The position numbers and the translations under genes were made by a program. Positions 9,167-18,761 of a stretch of DNA of 64,000 bases are shown here, piece after piece. Source of the DNA: Syntrophales bacterium (lineage in GTDB: Bacteria > Desulfobacterota > Syntrophia > Syntrophales > PHBD01); NCBI GenBank assembly GCA_035363115.1, contig DAOSEM010000011.1:62001-126000 (forward strand), written 5' to 3'. The notes beneath the pieces are model-generated. The model saw only the letters and a list, made by a program, of their open reading frames with translations, searched no databases and had not been told where the DNA came from. Position 1 is the stretch's first letter. The number at the start of each line of letters is the position of its first letter.

Positions 9167-9858
9167 TGCATCCTCCTGCTGAAGCCTGTCCTGATCCCCG
9201 GTCCTCGTCGAGAAGAAAGCCTCCTGCATCCGGTTTCACATACAGGACGGCATGAAAATCAGGAACGGTCGAAAAAAAAATGACAAACGGAAACAGACTG
9301 CACGCTGCCGGTGAACGCGCGGGAAACGTCCGGATTCCTGGATAGGGCGGTCCCGCCGGGAAACAGAGATTCTTTCTTCGAATCGTCGGGACGGGTCCGT
9401 CAAGACCCGCCGCACCGGACGACTTTTTGATTATCGGATGCAGCGTCTCCTGTCAAGGAAGGGAGGGGAATGGACAGGGATGATCGAATGGCACCAGGCT
9501 ATCATACATTCATTGCCGCTTGGGCTGTAGCAGATGATCCTCTGCTTCCGCCGGGCGCGAAGAACCCTTTCTCTATCAGGAAAAAGCGAAGCCGCGCCGA
9601 CTTCATTCGCCTGCAAGAAAACATGTATTGAATATACACATTATCCCCTGTATCAATCCGCGTTGCTCCCGTGCTGAATTTCAGTATTTTTGAACGCGAT
9701 CCAACGGCCATATTCGTCCTGATTCCCCTTTTCCAGACCGGTTTTGGGAGATCCTCGGATGTTCCCGGAACGGATCACCTGCCGAGAAGACCGGCCTTAA
9801 TGGCCGCATTTCGGAGGTTTCCGGGTTCAGAACAATCATGTTTCAGAGAGGGTAGAAC
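9167..9858. other. Long intergenic region between divergent genes
   Basis: Nearly 700 bases separate the start of the CoA-transferase (minus) from the AMIN-like gene (plus). Both promoters should lie here. I found no convincing gene, tRNA or strong hairpin. Open frames of 60-70 codons occur but lack ribosome sites and recognisable products. Confidence 0.5.
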
Positions 9859-10368
9859 ATGACGCAGGCTGAAAAAAGGATTTCCCGCCTTCCAGCAACC
9901 AATCCCGTTCATCCCGGTGTTTCAAATCGTCCGGATACAGCAGCCGCCGCGTCGAGTCGCGAACAGGGACGGCTTCAACGCGAAACCCTGCTGAAGGGGT
10001 ACAGACAAGACACGCCTGTCCTCGTAAAAAGTATCCGCCTGAAACTTGATCATGGCGGGATGGAAAGGGTTCATATTGAACTGGACCGCTACCAGAAACC
10101 CGTTTTCCTGAGCGTATTGGAGGGGGACGAGCCGAGAGTAAGCGTGACCCTCAAGGGTGCAAAACTGGATCCCGGTGTCCAGAAGAGCATTCACGCGGGC
10201 GGACGGTTTCTCCGCTGCGTCCGCGCCGACGCAAATGGAACGAACAACGGACTGAACATCGTCCTCGACCTGTGCCCACACTCGAACTGCCAGGTTCGCT
10301 ACACCCACTGCCTGGGAACCAATCTCCTCCGCATCGACCTTTCCGACGATCATCGCAAAAAGACATGA
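9859..10368 (+). CDS. AMIN-domain-like protein
   Basis: 169 residues. After a polar N-terminal region, residues about 55-165 follow the AMIN pattern: a short beta strand, VHIELDRYQKPVF, a Pro/Gly turn with PRVSVTLKGAKL, and a closing strand ending LLRIDLSDD. AMIN domains bind peptidoglycan or target amidases and secretins to the septum. No signal peptide is evident, which is odd for that role. GAGAGGGTAGAAC precedes the ATG. A bidirectional terminator follows. The fold assignment is moderate and the function is unknown. Confidence 0.6.
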   Translation: MTQAEKRISRLPATNPVHPGVSNRPDTAAAASSREQGRLQRETLLKGYRQDTPVLVKSIRLKLDHGGMERVHIELDRYQKPVFLSVLEGDEPRVSVTLKGAKLDPGVQKSIHAGGRFLRCVRADANGTNNGLNIVLDLCPHSNCQVRYTHCLGTNLLRIDLSDDHRKKT

Positions 10369-10435
10369 ACCGGCTGCCGGGGCACCTGGCATCTTATCGC
10401 GGGCATTTCCATTCCTGATTCCGAAGACGATCCAA

Positions 10436-10480
10436 CGAAAAAAGCCAGGGAACCGTCAACCGGCAGTTCCCTGGCTTTTT
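10436..10480. terminator. Bidirectional rho-independent terminator
   Basis: CCAGGGAAC and GTTCCCTGG form the stem, with an A run on the left and a T run on the right. It separates the plus-strand AMIN-like gene from the minus-strand tRNA cluster and can serve both. Confidence 0.85.
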
Positions 10481-10557
10481 TGGCGCGCCCGGCACGATTC
10501 GAACGTGCGACCAACAGGTTCGAAGCCTGCGACTCTATCCAGCTGAGCTACGGGCGC
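10481..10557 (-). tRNA. tRNA-Arg (TCG)
   Basis: 77 bases with encoded CCA. The acceptor GCGCCCG pairs with CGGGCGC, the anticodon loop is CTTCGAA (anticodon TCG) and the T loop is TTCGAAT. It is the last of three clustered tRNAs, all on the minus strand. Confidence 0.95.
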
Positions 10558-10574
10558 ATCGGGAAAGGAAAGGA

Positions 10575-10652
10575 TGGGGTGAGTGAAGGGACTTGAACCC
10601 TCAACCTCCGGGGCCACAACCCGGCACTCTAACCAATTGAGCTACACCCACC
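10575..10652 (-). tRNA. tRNA-His (GTG)
   Basis: The anticodon loop TTGTGGC gives anticodon GTG. The acceptor GTGGGTG pairs with CACTCAC, and an encoded extra 5' G faces the C discriminator, as histidyl-tRNA synthetase requires. CCA is encoded. Confidence 0.95.
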
Positions 10653-10661
10653 ACGAATATC

Positions 10662-10738
<77 letters not shown>

Positions 10739-10821
10739 ATCCGGCAGCATCCTCCAGGTCTTCTGAAAGGAGGATGCTCATTACCCCCTTTGCCGTTCTT
10801 TGTCAAGGCGAAACCCGGCCG

Positions 10822-12564
10822 TTATCGCACGTATCCGGCGATGCCGTCGAACTGGTACCCCTTCTTCTGCATGCCTTCGCCGTTCGGGTCCGTCGTGAAG
10901 AAATGGACGCCCCGGGAGGGGTGATACCACCGATACAGCTCGCGTGACTGGGCCAGGCGGAACGTGGCAATGTTCCCGATGGCTCCTTCCAGGACGTATC
11001 CCTGCAGGTTCTTGCCGCCGCCCTGCAGGTCATAACCGTAGAAGCGGTCTCCCTTTCTCGGGTTGTACCATCGGTAGAAACTGGTCGTCCCCGGTGCTCC
11101 CGGACTGAAAAGCCGGAAGGCGATTCCTTCCCTCACATATCCCCCCGCCTGCAGATGCGCCTGCTCGGCCTGGGGGTTCGTCGTGAGGAAATAGTCCGTG
11201 CCCCGGGCATAGCGAAAGACATTCAGCAGCCGGGTCGCGCTCTCCGTCGTCACCTCGAGGGAGATCTCCATGAGCCGGTCCCCCCCGTTCGAGGTGAAGA
11301 GGATCTGGTCGGCATACCATCCGGGAGTCAGATGCTGCGTGTTCACGACGACGTTGACATAGTCCGTTTCCCGTAACGTTCTCCCGGATTTCGGATAGAC
11401 ATTGATCCATCCGGCGGGCCCTTTCTGGACCTGCTTCCCCTCGACCCGGACCCCCTGGAGGACAGCCCGACCCGCCGTACTCACAAACGTCAGTGCATGA
11501 GGTCCGTCGCCCAAGTCCTTCGCCAGGAGTGTCTCCGCCGATTCCCTCTCTTCGGCCCGGCAGTGGACGGTCTGCAGGAACCGGTCGCCCAGATAGACAT
11601 TCAGGTCGCCCCCGTCCGGATCCTTCCAGTAATACAGGGTAATCCCCGTCCCGGAAAATTTCAGTTTCAAGCTGTTCGAACGGCCGGTCCCCACGGGGTA
11701 TCCCTCTTCCTCCAGCCAGACCGCCCCGGACAAGTCGAGCGACGATTTCAGGGTCGCCGGAGGCGCGTAGGATCCTTTGCCCTTCACCGCTTCGCTGAAA
11801 AAGGAGATGTAGCGTCCCGGCGGCGGCCAGAAACTCTTTTCCTGGCCATGTTCCCCTTTGAGATCGACGGACCATTTGAGGATGTCTTTTCCGCGGTTCG
11901 TCAGTTCGACCCTTCCGGCGACCCGCTCCCCGACACCAACCGTCCCGAGATCGAGGCGGAGCGGGTTCAGATGAATGAGGGGCTGCATTTCCGGACGGAT
12001 CACGTGGTAGCGGAAGAAAAGACTTCGGGCTCCTCCCGTGGAGTTGATCCGGATGATCTCACGGTGAACACCCGGCACAGCGTCCCGTCTGCAGGTCATG
12101 GACCGCTCCCCGGCGACCAGCGTCAGGACCAGGGGCATTGCCCCCTCTTTGCCGGCATCTCCATTAATTCCAGAGGTGTCCCGGATGTATTTGAGCCGGA
12201 CCGGGATCTCCAGTGCCCGGACATCCAGATGGCCGCTCAATCCCTCTCCGGGGGAGCATGACCAACCCTCCGGGGGGGCCAGTGTCCACTGGAGCGATCC
12301 TCCGCCCAGGTTTTTCAGCACGCATGCCGCCGTTTCCGGGCTGCCGGTGCCGATGGGTCCGAAATCGATCTCCCGCGGGGCAACCGTGAGAAGGGGTGAT
12401 ACGACGACAGGTCCCTGCTGGGCCAGGGTTCGCTTCCCCGCCGGAGCCGCCGGTTTCGCGGATGCAGCCGACGCCTCCCGGAGACAGGGGGTGAGATGGA
12501 CCGGGAACAAACCGATCAGAAGAAGCAAAAGGACGATTTTTGAGAAAAAGCGACAGGACGCCAT
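10822..12564 (-). CDS. Exported multidomain protein with DUF5648-type repeats
   Basis: About 580 residues. A signal peptide (LLLLLIGLFPVHL core) is followed by two immunoglobulin-like ASH/choice-of-anchor segments (REIDFGPIGTG and LRLDLGTVGVGE), a carbohydrate-binding-like middle part, a BACON-like strand region, and a C-terminus of three DUF5648-like repeats with YRWYNP/YRWYHP and HFFTT/YFLTT motifs. This points to a periplasmic or surface binding protein rather than an enzyme. The ATG chosen gives a compact signal peptide; an in-frame ATG lies 14 codons upstream. The tRNA cluster lies downstream and dprA is divergent. The role is unknown. Confidence 0.8.
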   Translation of the reverse strand: MASCRFFSKIVLLLLLIGLFPVHLTPCLREASAASAKPAAPAGKRTLAQQGPVVVSPLLTVAPREIDFGPIGTGSPETAACVLKNLGGGSLQWTLAPPEGWSCSPGEGLSGHLDVRALEIPVRLKYIRDTSGINGDAGKEGAMPLVLTLVAGERSMTCRRDAVPGVHREIIRINSTGGARSLFFRYHVIRPEMQPLIHLNPLRLDLGTVGVGERVAGRVELTNRGKDILKWSVDLKGEHGQEKSFWPPPGRYISFFSEAVKGKGSYAPPATLKSSLDLSGAVWLEEEGYPVGTGRSNSLKLKFSGTGITLYYWKDPDGGDLNVYLGDRFLQTVHCRAEERESAETLLAKDLGDGPHALTFVSTAGRAVLQGVRVEGKQVQKGPAGWINVYPKSGRTLRETDYVNVVVNTQHLTPGWYADQILFTSNGGDRLMEISLEVTTESATRLLNVFRYARGTDYFLTTNPQAEQAHLQAGGYVREGIAFRLFSPGAPGTTSFYRWYNPRKGDRFYGYDLQGGGKNLQGYVLEGAIGNIATFRLAQSRELYRWYHPSRGVHFFTTDPNGEGMQKKGYQFDGIAGYVR

Positions 12565-12643
12565 GACAGAATCCCCGCGAAAATTGATCCTGTGTATCTG
12601 AAACATGCATATTTCGCAATGCTTTTTCCCTTTTTTAAAAAAC

Positions 12644-12671
12644 TTGACACTGGAAAATCATTCTGTATACG
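12644..12671 (+). promoter_or_regulatory. Sigma-70-like promoter of the dprA operon
   Basis: TTGACA is separated by 16 bases from TATACG, about 45 bases before the dprA ATG. The spacing and the perfect -35 hexamer make this the best promoter candidate for dprA-topA-trmFO. Confidence 0.65.
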
Positions 12672-12716
12672 TAACGCGCCTTCCGGGTGCCGACAAGCCG
12701 GGTCCACCTCGCACAC

Positions 12717-13931
12717 ATGAATCAACCCGCCATGTTGAAATACTGGCTTGCTCTGCACCGGGTGGAATCGATCGGCATTGTCGGCTTCCTCCGGCTTCTG
12801 GAATCCTTCGGTTCCCCGGAGCGGGTTTTTTCCGCTCCGCCGGGAAGTCTGGAGGCATTTCCTTTTGTCGGAGCCAAAACCGCCGCGCGGATCAAGGACT
12901 TCCGGGAATGGGACCAGGTGGAAGCGGACCTTGAGAAGGCCCGTTCCCTGGGGGTTGCCATCCTGCCGTTCACGGATCCGTCCTACCCGGCGAGACTGCT
13001 TGAGATCTACGATTTTCCGCCCCTGCTGTACGTCCGGGGCCAGTTGAGGGCGGACGAAGCCTGTGTGGCGGTGGTGGGATCCAGGGCCGCCAGCACCTAT
13101 GGCCGGTATACCGCCGGAAGGCTTTCCCGGGAGTTGGCCATGCGCGGCGTCACCGTTGTCAGCGGGCTGGCCCGCGGAATCGATACAGCGGCCCATCAAG
13201 GGGCCCTGGCCGGGAAAGGACGGACGATCGCCGTCCTGGGCTGTGGTCTGGACGTGATGTACCCGCGGGAAAACGGCGAACTGCTGGAGGGAATCGCCCG
13301 AAGGGGAGCGGCCATCACCGAATATCCCTTCGGCACGCCGCCCAGCGCGTCCCACTTCCCGGCCCGCAACCGGATCATCAGCGGCCTGTCGCTGGGCGTG
13401 ACGGTCGTGGAGGCCACGGAAAAAAGCGGATCTCTGATCACGGCCCGGCTGGCCCTGGAACAGGGGCGAGACGTTTTCGCCGTCCCCGGAAGCATCGACT
13501 CCGCCGGTTCCCGGGGAACCAACCGCCTGATCCGGGAGGGCGCAAAACTCGTCTCGTCCGTCGACGATATCCTGGAAGAGATCCTTCCCCAGTTGGGATG
13601 GAGGGAACCGGTTGAAACCGGCTCGGGGGCTGCCCCCGCCGCGATGAAACCGGGACCGGGACCGGCCGGCGAGACAATTGTGCTCCAGAGCACTTCCGCG
13701 CCCCTCCCGGAAGGAAGATGCAACACACCGCCCCCGGAAGGTGGGCCGGAAGACCCCGGCGGCCGGGAGCGTGCTATTCTCGGCCTGCTGTCGGACGTTC
13801 CGGCCACGGCGGACGAGATCATACGCGCCTCCGGCATGAAGGCAAACGAAGCCCTGGGGATACTCATGGGGCTCGAGCTGAAGGGGGCGATCCGGCAGCT
13901 GCCGGGGAAAAAATTCATACGCAAGGAGTGA
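12717..13931 (+). CDS. dprA: DNA processing protein DprA
   Basis: 404 residues. An N-terminal helix-hairpin-helix/SAM-like region (FPFVGAKTAARIKDF) precedes the Rossmann-like DNA_processg_A core with VAVVGSRAASTYGR, SGLARGIDTAAHQGAL, HFPARNRIISGLS and SGSLITARLALEQGRDVFAVPGS split over about 60-290, followed by a Pro/Gly linker and a DprA-type winged helix. The family loads RecA on incoming single-stranded DNA during transformation. An upstream GTG would add 10 residues; the ATG matches the usual start of homologues better. The next gene, topA, begins 3 bases after the stop. Confidence 0.95.
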   Translation: MNQPAMLKYWLALHRVESIGIVGFLRLLESFGSPERVFSAPPGSLEAFPFVGAKTAARIKDFREWDQVEADLEKARSLGVAILPFTDPSYPARLLEIYDFPPLLYVRGQLRADEACVAVVGSRAASTYGRYTAGRLSRELAMRGVTVVSGLARGIDTAAHQGALAGKGRTIAVLGCGLDVMYPRENGELLEGIARRGAAITEYPFGTPPSASHFPARNRIISGLSLGVTVVEATEKSGSLITARLALEQGRDVFAVPGSIDSAGSRGTNRLIREGAKLVSSVDDILEEILPQLGWREPVETGSGAAPAAMKPGPGPAGETIVLQSTSAPLPEGRCNTPPPEGGPEDPGGRERAILGLLSDVPATADEIIRASGMKANEALGILMGLELKGAIRQLPGKKFIRKE

Positions 13932-13934
13932 CGG

Positions 13935-16301
13935 ATGTCCCGTTCCCTGATCATTGTGGAGTCACCCGCCAAGATCAAGACCATCCGGAAGTATCTTCCC
14001 GATGACTTCGAAGTGGCGGCCTCCGTGGGTCATGTCAAGGACCTGCCGAAAAACGTCCTGGGAATCGACGTGAAAAAGGGGTTCGAGCCGACCTACCAGG
14101 TCATCGACACCAAGAAGAAGGTCATCGCCGACCTGAAGAAGGCCGCCAAAAAGGCCGAGAATATCTACCTGGCACCGGACCCCGACCGGGAGGGCGAGGC
14201 CATCGCCTGGCACATCGCCCAGGAAATCGGAGGCCGGGACAAGACGGTCTACCGCGTGCTATTCAACGACCTGACAAAGAACACCGTCCTGGAAGCCCTG
14301 AAAAATCCCCTGTCGCTGGACATGAACAAGTTCGAGGCCCAGCAGACCCGGCGGATCCTCGACCGGCTGGTGGGCTACAAGATCAGCCCGCTCCTCTGGG
14401 ACAAGGTGAAACGCGGGCTCAGCGCCGGCCGCGTCCAGTCCGTCGCGGTCCGCCTGATCTGCGACCGGGAGCGGGAGATCCTGGCCTTCGTGCCGGACGA
14501 ATACTGGAACATCACCGCGCTCCTCCGGAAGCAGGCGCCGACATTGGCCAACGGACAGGCGGCCTCTTTCGAGGCCCGCCTCTTCCGCATCGACGGGAAG
14601 AAGGCCCGGGTAACGAGCGCGGAGGAAGCGGAGAAGGCCGTCGCCGAGATCGAGGCGCACGATCCCGTCGTCGCCCGGGTTGAGCGCAAGGAAGTGAAGC
14701 GGAACCCGCCGGCGCCGTTCACGACGAGCAAGCTACAGCAGGAGGCCTCCCGCTGGCACCGCTTCCCCGCCAAGAAGACGATGTCCGTAGCGCAGCGTCT
14801 CTACGAAGGGGTGGAACTGGGCAAGGAAGGCTCCGTCGGCCTCATTACCTACATGCGAACGGACTCAGTCCGCGTGGCCGACGAAGCCCTGAAGGAAGTC
14901 CGGGCCTACATCGCGGAGAACTACGATCCCGCCTATCTTCCGTCCAAAGCGAGGGCCTACAAGGTGTCCGGCTCGGCCCAGGACGCTCACGAGGCCATCC
15001 GGCCCGCCTCCATGGCCTACCGGCCCCAGGACATCCGCGGGCATCTCACGGACGAGCAGTTCAAGCTGTACAGCCTGATCTGGAACCGCTTCGTGGCCAG
15101 CCAGATGAACCCCGCCGTCTTTGACCAGACGATCATCGACGTGGATGCCGGCCGTTGCCAGCTCCGCGCCCAGGGGCTGGTCATGAAGTTCCCCGGCTTC
15201 ACCACCGTCTACACGGAGGGCAAGGAAAACGGGAACGGCAACGGCAACGGCGAGGATGATTCGGAAGACGGGCGCCTCCTGCCGGATGTCGCGCAGGGGG
15301 AGACCCTCAACCTGGTTCCACCGGTCAAGAAGGAGCAAAAGTTCACCCAGCCGCCGCCCCGCTTCTCAGAGGCGTCCCTGGTGAAGGAGCTGGAGGAGAA
15401 AGGGATCGGCCGCCCCAGCACCTATGCGACGATCCTGAGCACGATCCAGGAGCGGGATTATGTCCGCCTCGAAAAGGGACGGTTTTCCCCGACAGAGCTG
15501 GGCATGCTGGTGACGGACCTCCTGGTGAAGAATTTCCCCCGGATCCTCGACGTGGCCTTCACGGCCTCCATGGAGAACGAGCTGGACGGGATCGAGGAGG
15601 GCAAGAGCAACCGTCTCGACATCCTGCAGAACTTCTATTCCCCCTTCGAAGCGGAGCTGAAGCAGGCAGGCGCCCAGATGCGTCGCGTCAAGGGTCAGGA
15701 GATCCCGACGGACATCGTCTGCGACAAGTGCCAGAGCCCCATGGTCATCAAATGGGGAAAGAACGGCGAATTCCTGGCCTGCTCGAACTATCCCGCCTGC
15801 CGGAACACGACGAACTTCTCCCGGAGCGATGACGGCCAGATCGTCCCTGCTGAGGCAACGGCGGCCGAAACCGGGAAGACCTGCGACAAGTGCGGCAAGC
15901 CCATGATCCTCAAACAGGGGCGATTCGGTCCTTTCCTCGCCTGCTCCGGCTACCCCGAGTGCAAGAACACCGTGAATCCCCGGGATGAGGCTCCGCCGGA
16001 AGAGGGTGCGGAATCCGCCCCGGCACCGGTCTGCGAGAAGTGCGGAAAGCCCATGGTCACTCGCCGGGGCCGCTTCGGCCCGTTCCTGGGCTGTTCCGGC
16101 TATCCCGAATGCAAAAACATCGTCCGGCAGACCCGGTCGGGCGCCCCCGTTGCGCAGGCGCCGCCGCCCGAAATCACCGACATCGCCTGCGAGAAGTGCG
16201 GGAAGCCCATGGCGATCCGCCGGGGACGATTCGGACGCTTCCTGGGCTGCACCGGTTATCCGGCATGCAAGAACATCCAGAAGCTTCCCCCGCAATCATG
16301 A
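13935..16301 (+). CDS. topA: DNA topoisomerase I
   Basis: 788 residues. The TOPRIM domain begins at once (LIIVESPAKIKTIRKYL) with DPDREGEAIAWH. The catalytic Tyr is Y306 in GLITYMRTDS. The cleavage-domain motif EEKGIGRPSTYATI is intact. The C-terminus holds four C4 zinc ribbons, each of the form CxKCxxPM...FLxCxxYPxC, one more than E. coli TopA has in its clearest form. A low-complexity Asn/Gly/Glu linker lies near residue 430-445. The enzyme relaxes negative supercoils. It sits in a dprA-topA-trmFO operon, an arrangement common in several phyla. Confidence 0.97.
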   Translation: MSRSLIIVESPAKIKTIRKYLPDDFEVAASVGHVKDLPKNVLGIDVKKGFEPTYQVIDTKKKVIADLKKAAKKAENIYLAPDPDREGEAIAWHIAQEIGGRDKTVYRVLFNDLTKNTVLEALKNPLSLDMNKFEAQQTRRILDRLVGYKISPLLWDKVKRGLSAGRVQSVAVRLICDREREILAFVPDEYWNITALLRKQAPTLANGQAASFEARLFRIDGKKARVTSAEEAEKAVAEIEAHDPVVARVERKEVKRNPPAPFTTSKLQQEASRWHRFPAKKTMSVAQRLYEGVELGKEGSVGLITYMRTDSVRVADEALKEVRAYIAENYDPAYLPSKARAYKVSGSAQDAHEAIRPASMAYRPQDIRGHLTDEQFKLYSLIWNRFVASQMNPAVFDQTIIDVDAGRCQLRAQGLVMKFPGFTTVYTEGKENGNGNGNGEDDSEDGRLLPDVAQGETLNLVPPVKKEQKFTQPPPRFSEASLVKELEEKGIGRPSTYATILSTIQERDYVRLEKGRFSPTELGMLVTDLLVKNFPRILDVAFTASMENELDGIEEGKSNRLDILQNFYSPFEAELKQAGAQMRRVKGQEIPTDIVCDKCQSPMVIKWGKNGEFLACSNYPACRNTTNFSRSDDGQIVPAEATAAETGKTCDKCGKPMILKQGRFGPFLACSGYPECKNTVNPRDEAPPEEGAESAPAPVCEKCGKPMVTRRGRFGPFLGCSGYPECKNIVRQTRSGAPVAQAPPPEITDIACEKCGKPMAIRRGRFGRFLGCTGYPACKNIQKLPPQS

Positions 16302-16335
16302 CCGGGTCCCCTCCGCGGGATAAGCGGAAACCTTC

Positions 16336-17646
16336 ATGACGACGCGCCAGCCCACGATCATCGTAGGCGGAGGCCTCGCCGGCTGCGAAGCCGCCTGGCA
16401 GCTTCTGCGCCGGGGCCATCCGGTGGAGATGCGGGAGATGAAGCCCTCCCGGTATTCGCCGGCCCACCGCTCGCCCTTGCTGGCAGAGCTGGTTTGCAGT
16501 AACTCCCTCCGTTCCGGCCGCGTCGAGGACGCCCCGGGCCTCCTGAAGGAGGAGATGCGGCGGCTGGACTCCCTCCTGATGGACGCGGCCGACGCCACGG
16601 CCGTTCCCGCCGGCCGGGCCCTGGCGGTGGACCGGACCCTGTTTTCGCACCGGATTGAGGAAGCCCTGGTGAAACAGGACCGTTTCCGGCTCGTGCATGA
16701 AGAAGTGACGGAGATCCCCGAGGACCGGACGGTCATTCTCGCCTCGGGCCCCCTGACCTCTGACTCCCTCGCCGAATCCATCGCCCGCCTCACCGGACGC
16801 GGCTATCTCCACTTCTACGACGCCATCTCCCCCATCGTGGAGGCCGAGACCATCGACCGCACCCGCGTCTTTTCCGCCTCCCGGTACGACGCCGGCGAGG
16901 GGGACTACCTGAACTGCCCGCTGGGCCGGGAGGAGTACGAGCGGTTTCACACCGCCCTGACGACGGGGGAGGAAGTGCCCCTGCACGACTTCGAGGAGGC
17001 CCGGTTCTTCGAGGGCTGCCTGCCCGTGGAGGTCCTGGCGAAACGGGGAGCCCTCGCCCTGGCGTACGGCCCCATGAAGCCCGTCGGGCTTACGGATCCC
17101 CGCACCGGGCGTCCTCCGTTCGCCGTCGTCCAGCTCCGGCGGGAAAACCTGGAAGGAACGCTCTACAATCTCGTCGGATTCCAGACGAAGCTCACCCGGC
17201 CGGAGCAGGCGCGGATCTTCCGGATGATCCCGGGGCTGGAGAACGCCGGGTTCGCCCGGTACGGGAGCATCCACCGGAACACGTTCATCGACTCCCCTAC
17301 CCTTCTGGATTCCTCCCTTCAACTCCGGGGCCGGGAGGGAATCTTCTTCGCCGGCCAGATCACCGGCGTGGAGGGATACATCGAATCGGCGGCCATGGGC
17401 CTGCTGGCGGGGCTGAACGTCGCCTTCCGCCTGGAGGGAAACGCTCTCCCCCCGCCGGGGAAGGAAACGGCGATCGGCGCCCTGCTTCACCACATCACGG
17501 AGTCGGGCCGAAAGGATTTCCAGCCGATGAACGTCAATTTCGGCCTGTTCACCCCCCTGGGGCTGAAGCTCCGCCGCCGGTTTCGCGGGGAGGCCTATGC
17601 CCGCCGCGCCCTGGAGGCGCTGGAACAGTGGAAACGATCCCTTTGA
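16336..17646 (+). CDS. trmFO: tRNA (uracil-54-C5)-methyltransferase, folate/FAD-dependent
   Basis: 436 residues with the N-terminal FAD-binding IIVGGGLAGCEAAWQLL and the family hallmarks KPSRYSPAH, LVCSNSLRS and SIHRNTFIDSP. TrmFO forms ribothymidine at U54 in the tRNA T loop using methylenetetrahydrofolate and FAD. The gene follows topA by 34 bases, and its stop lies inside the start of the EamA gene (19-base overlap), consistent with one transcript from dprA onward. Confidence 0.96.
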   Translation: MTTRQPTIIVGGGLAGCEAAWQLLRRGHPVEMREMKPSRYSPAHRSPLLAELVCSNSLRSGRVEDAPGLLKEEMRRLDSLLMDAADATAVPAGRALAVDRTLFSHRIEEALVKQDRFRLVHEEVTEIPEDRTVILASGPLTSDSLAESIARLTGRGYLHFYDAISPIVEAETIDRTRVFSASRYDAGEGDYLNCPLGREEYERFHTALTTGEEVPLHDFEEARFFEGCLPVEVLAKRGALALAYGPMKPVGLTDPRTGRPPFAVVQLRRENLEGTLYNLVGFQTKLTRPEQARIFRMIPGLENAGFARYGSIHRNTFIDSPTLLDSSLQLRGREGIFFAGQITGVEGYIESAAMGLLAGLNVAFRLEGNALPPPGKETAIGALLHHITESGRKDFQPMNVNFGLFTPLGLKLRRRFRGEAYARRALEALEQWKRSL

Positions 17647-18542
17647 GGAAAAGGATCTCCCTGGATCCCGCCGTGACGGCCCTGATCGCCCTCTCGTGCC
17701 TGTGGGGCTACAACTGGGTGGTCATGAAGGAGGCCCTGAAGTATTCCGGTCCCTTCGATTTTGCAGCCCTCCGTATGGTCGTCGGCGTGGTCTGCCTCTT
17801 CGGCCTGCTCCTCTGGCGCCGCAAATCGATCCGCCCGAAACGGCCTCTCCAGACGTTCGTCCTGGGCTTTGTGGGCACAACCGTCACCATCGGTGCCGTC
17901 ACCTGGGCCCTGGCCCTCGGCTCGGTCGGGCGCACGGCCATCCTGGTCTACACGATGCCCTTCTGGGTGCTGCTCCTGGCCTGGCCCATCCTGGGGGAGC
18001 GGATCCGGGGGAACCAGTGGATTCCGACGGTATTGGCCTTTGCGGGCCTCCTGATCATCCTCGATCCCGGACACATGCACGGATCGGCCCTGGCGAAAAT
18101 CCTGGCTGTCGTGTCGGGCGTCGGCTGGGGCCTGGGCGCCGTTGTCACGAAGATCATGCGCGGGAAAACGGAATTCGACCTCGTCTCCCTGACGACCTGG
18201 CAGATGCTCTTCGGCACGATCCCGCTGGTCGTGATCGCCCTCATTGTTCCCGAAGAGCCGGTCCGCTGGACGCCGTCCTTCATCGCGGCCCTTGTCTACA
18301 GCGGTGTCTTCAGCAACGCCGTGTCGGTCCTCCTGTGGTTCTACATCCTCGAAAAGCTGTCCGCCGGGGCGGCCAGCATGGGGACCCTGGCGACGCCGGT
18401 TATCGGCATGACGGCCTCCTTTATCCAGCTGGGCGAGCGCCCCTCTCCCTGGGAGGGGGCGGGCATGATCCTGATCCTCGTCGCCCTCGGCCTCCTGACC
18501 TACATCGGCTACCGCCAGTCCCGGCTCCTGAAGCTGCCGTGA
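17628..18542 (+). CDS. EamA/DMT-superfamily transporter
   Basis: 304 residues with about ten transmembrane helices in two EamA repeats. Typical motifs are the N-terminal SCLWGYNWVVMKEAL, a central VSGVGWGLGAVVTKIM, and LEKLSAGAASMGTLATPVIG in the second repeat. The family exports small metabolites such as amino acids; the substrate is unknown. The start is a GTG inside the end of trmFO, and translation is probably coupled. A palindromic repeat cluster and a terminator follow. Confidence 0.9.
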   Translation: METIPLRKRISLDPAVTALIALSCLWGYNWVVMKEALKYSGPFDFAALRMVVGVVCLFGLLLWRRKSIRPKRPLQTFVLGFVGTTVTIGAVTWALALGSVGRTAILVYTMPFWVLLLAWPILGERIRGNQWIPTVLAFAGLLIILDPGHMHGSALAKILAVVSGVGWGLGAVVTKIMRGKTEFDLVSLTTWQMLFGTIPLVVIALIVPEEPVRWTPSFIAALVYSGVFSNAVSVLLWFYILEKLSAGAASMGTLATPVIGMTASFIQLGERPSPWEGAGMILILVALGLLTYIGYRQSRLLKLP

Positions 18543-18607
18543 GCCTCCAAAGATAATGGGGACGGATTTGAAAGCCGCTCTCCTCTTTTCTTTGACGTCG
18601 TATCATG

Positions 18608-18741
18608 GCACGGGGGCTGCCACGGGGGCTCCCGCCGTCGCGGCCATTTTTCCCGCTATCCGTCGTCGACGATCAGGAAGGCTGGAGGGATGGGAAAAAT
18701 GTCCCAATTGCTCCTCTGGGAACCCCCGGTCGCGCCCCCGC
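18608..18741. repeat. Structured interspersed repeat, copy 1
   Basis: The first 107 bases match 63893-64000 closely, starting GCACGGGGGCTGCCACGG and ending CCCAATTGCTCC. The element folds on itself: CATTTTTCCC (end of the left arm) pairs with GGGAAAAATG, and the G-rich left end pairs with the C-rich right end near 18741. Where copy 2 changes the stem, both partners change. It lies between the converging ends of the EamA and VKOR-DsbA genes. Open frames through it are not convincing. Confidence 0.75.
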
Positions 18742-18761
18742 GAACGTCGGTCGGGGAGGGG

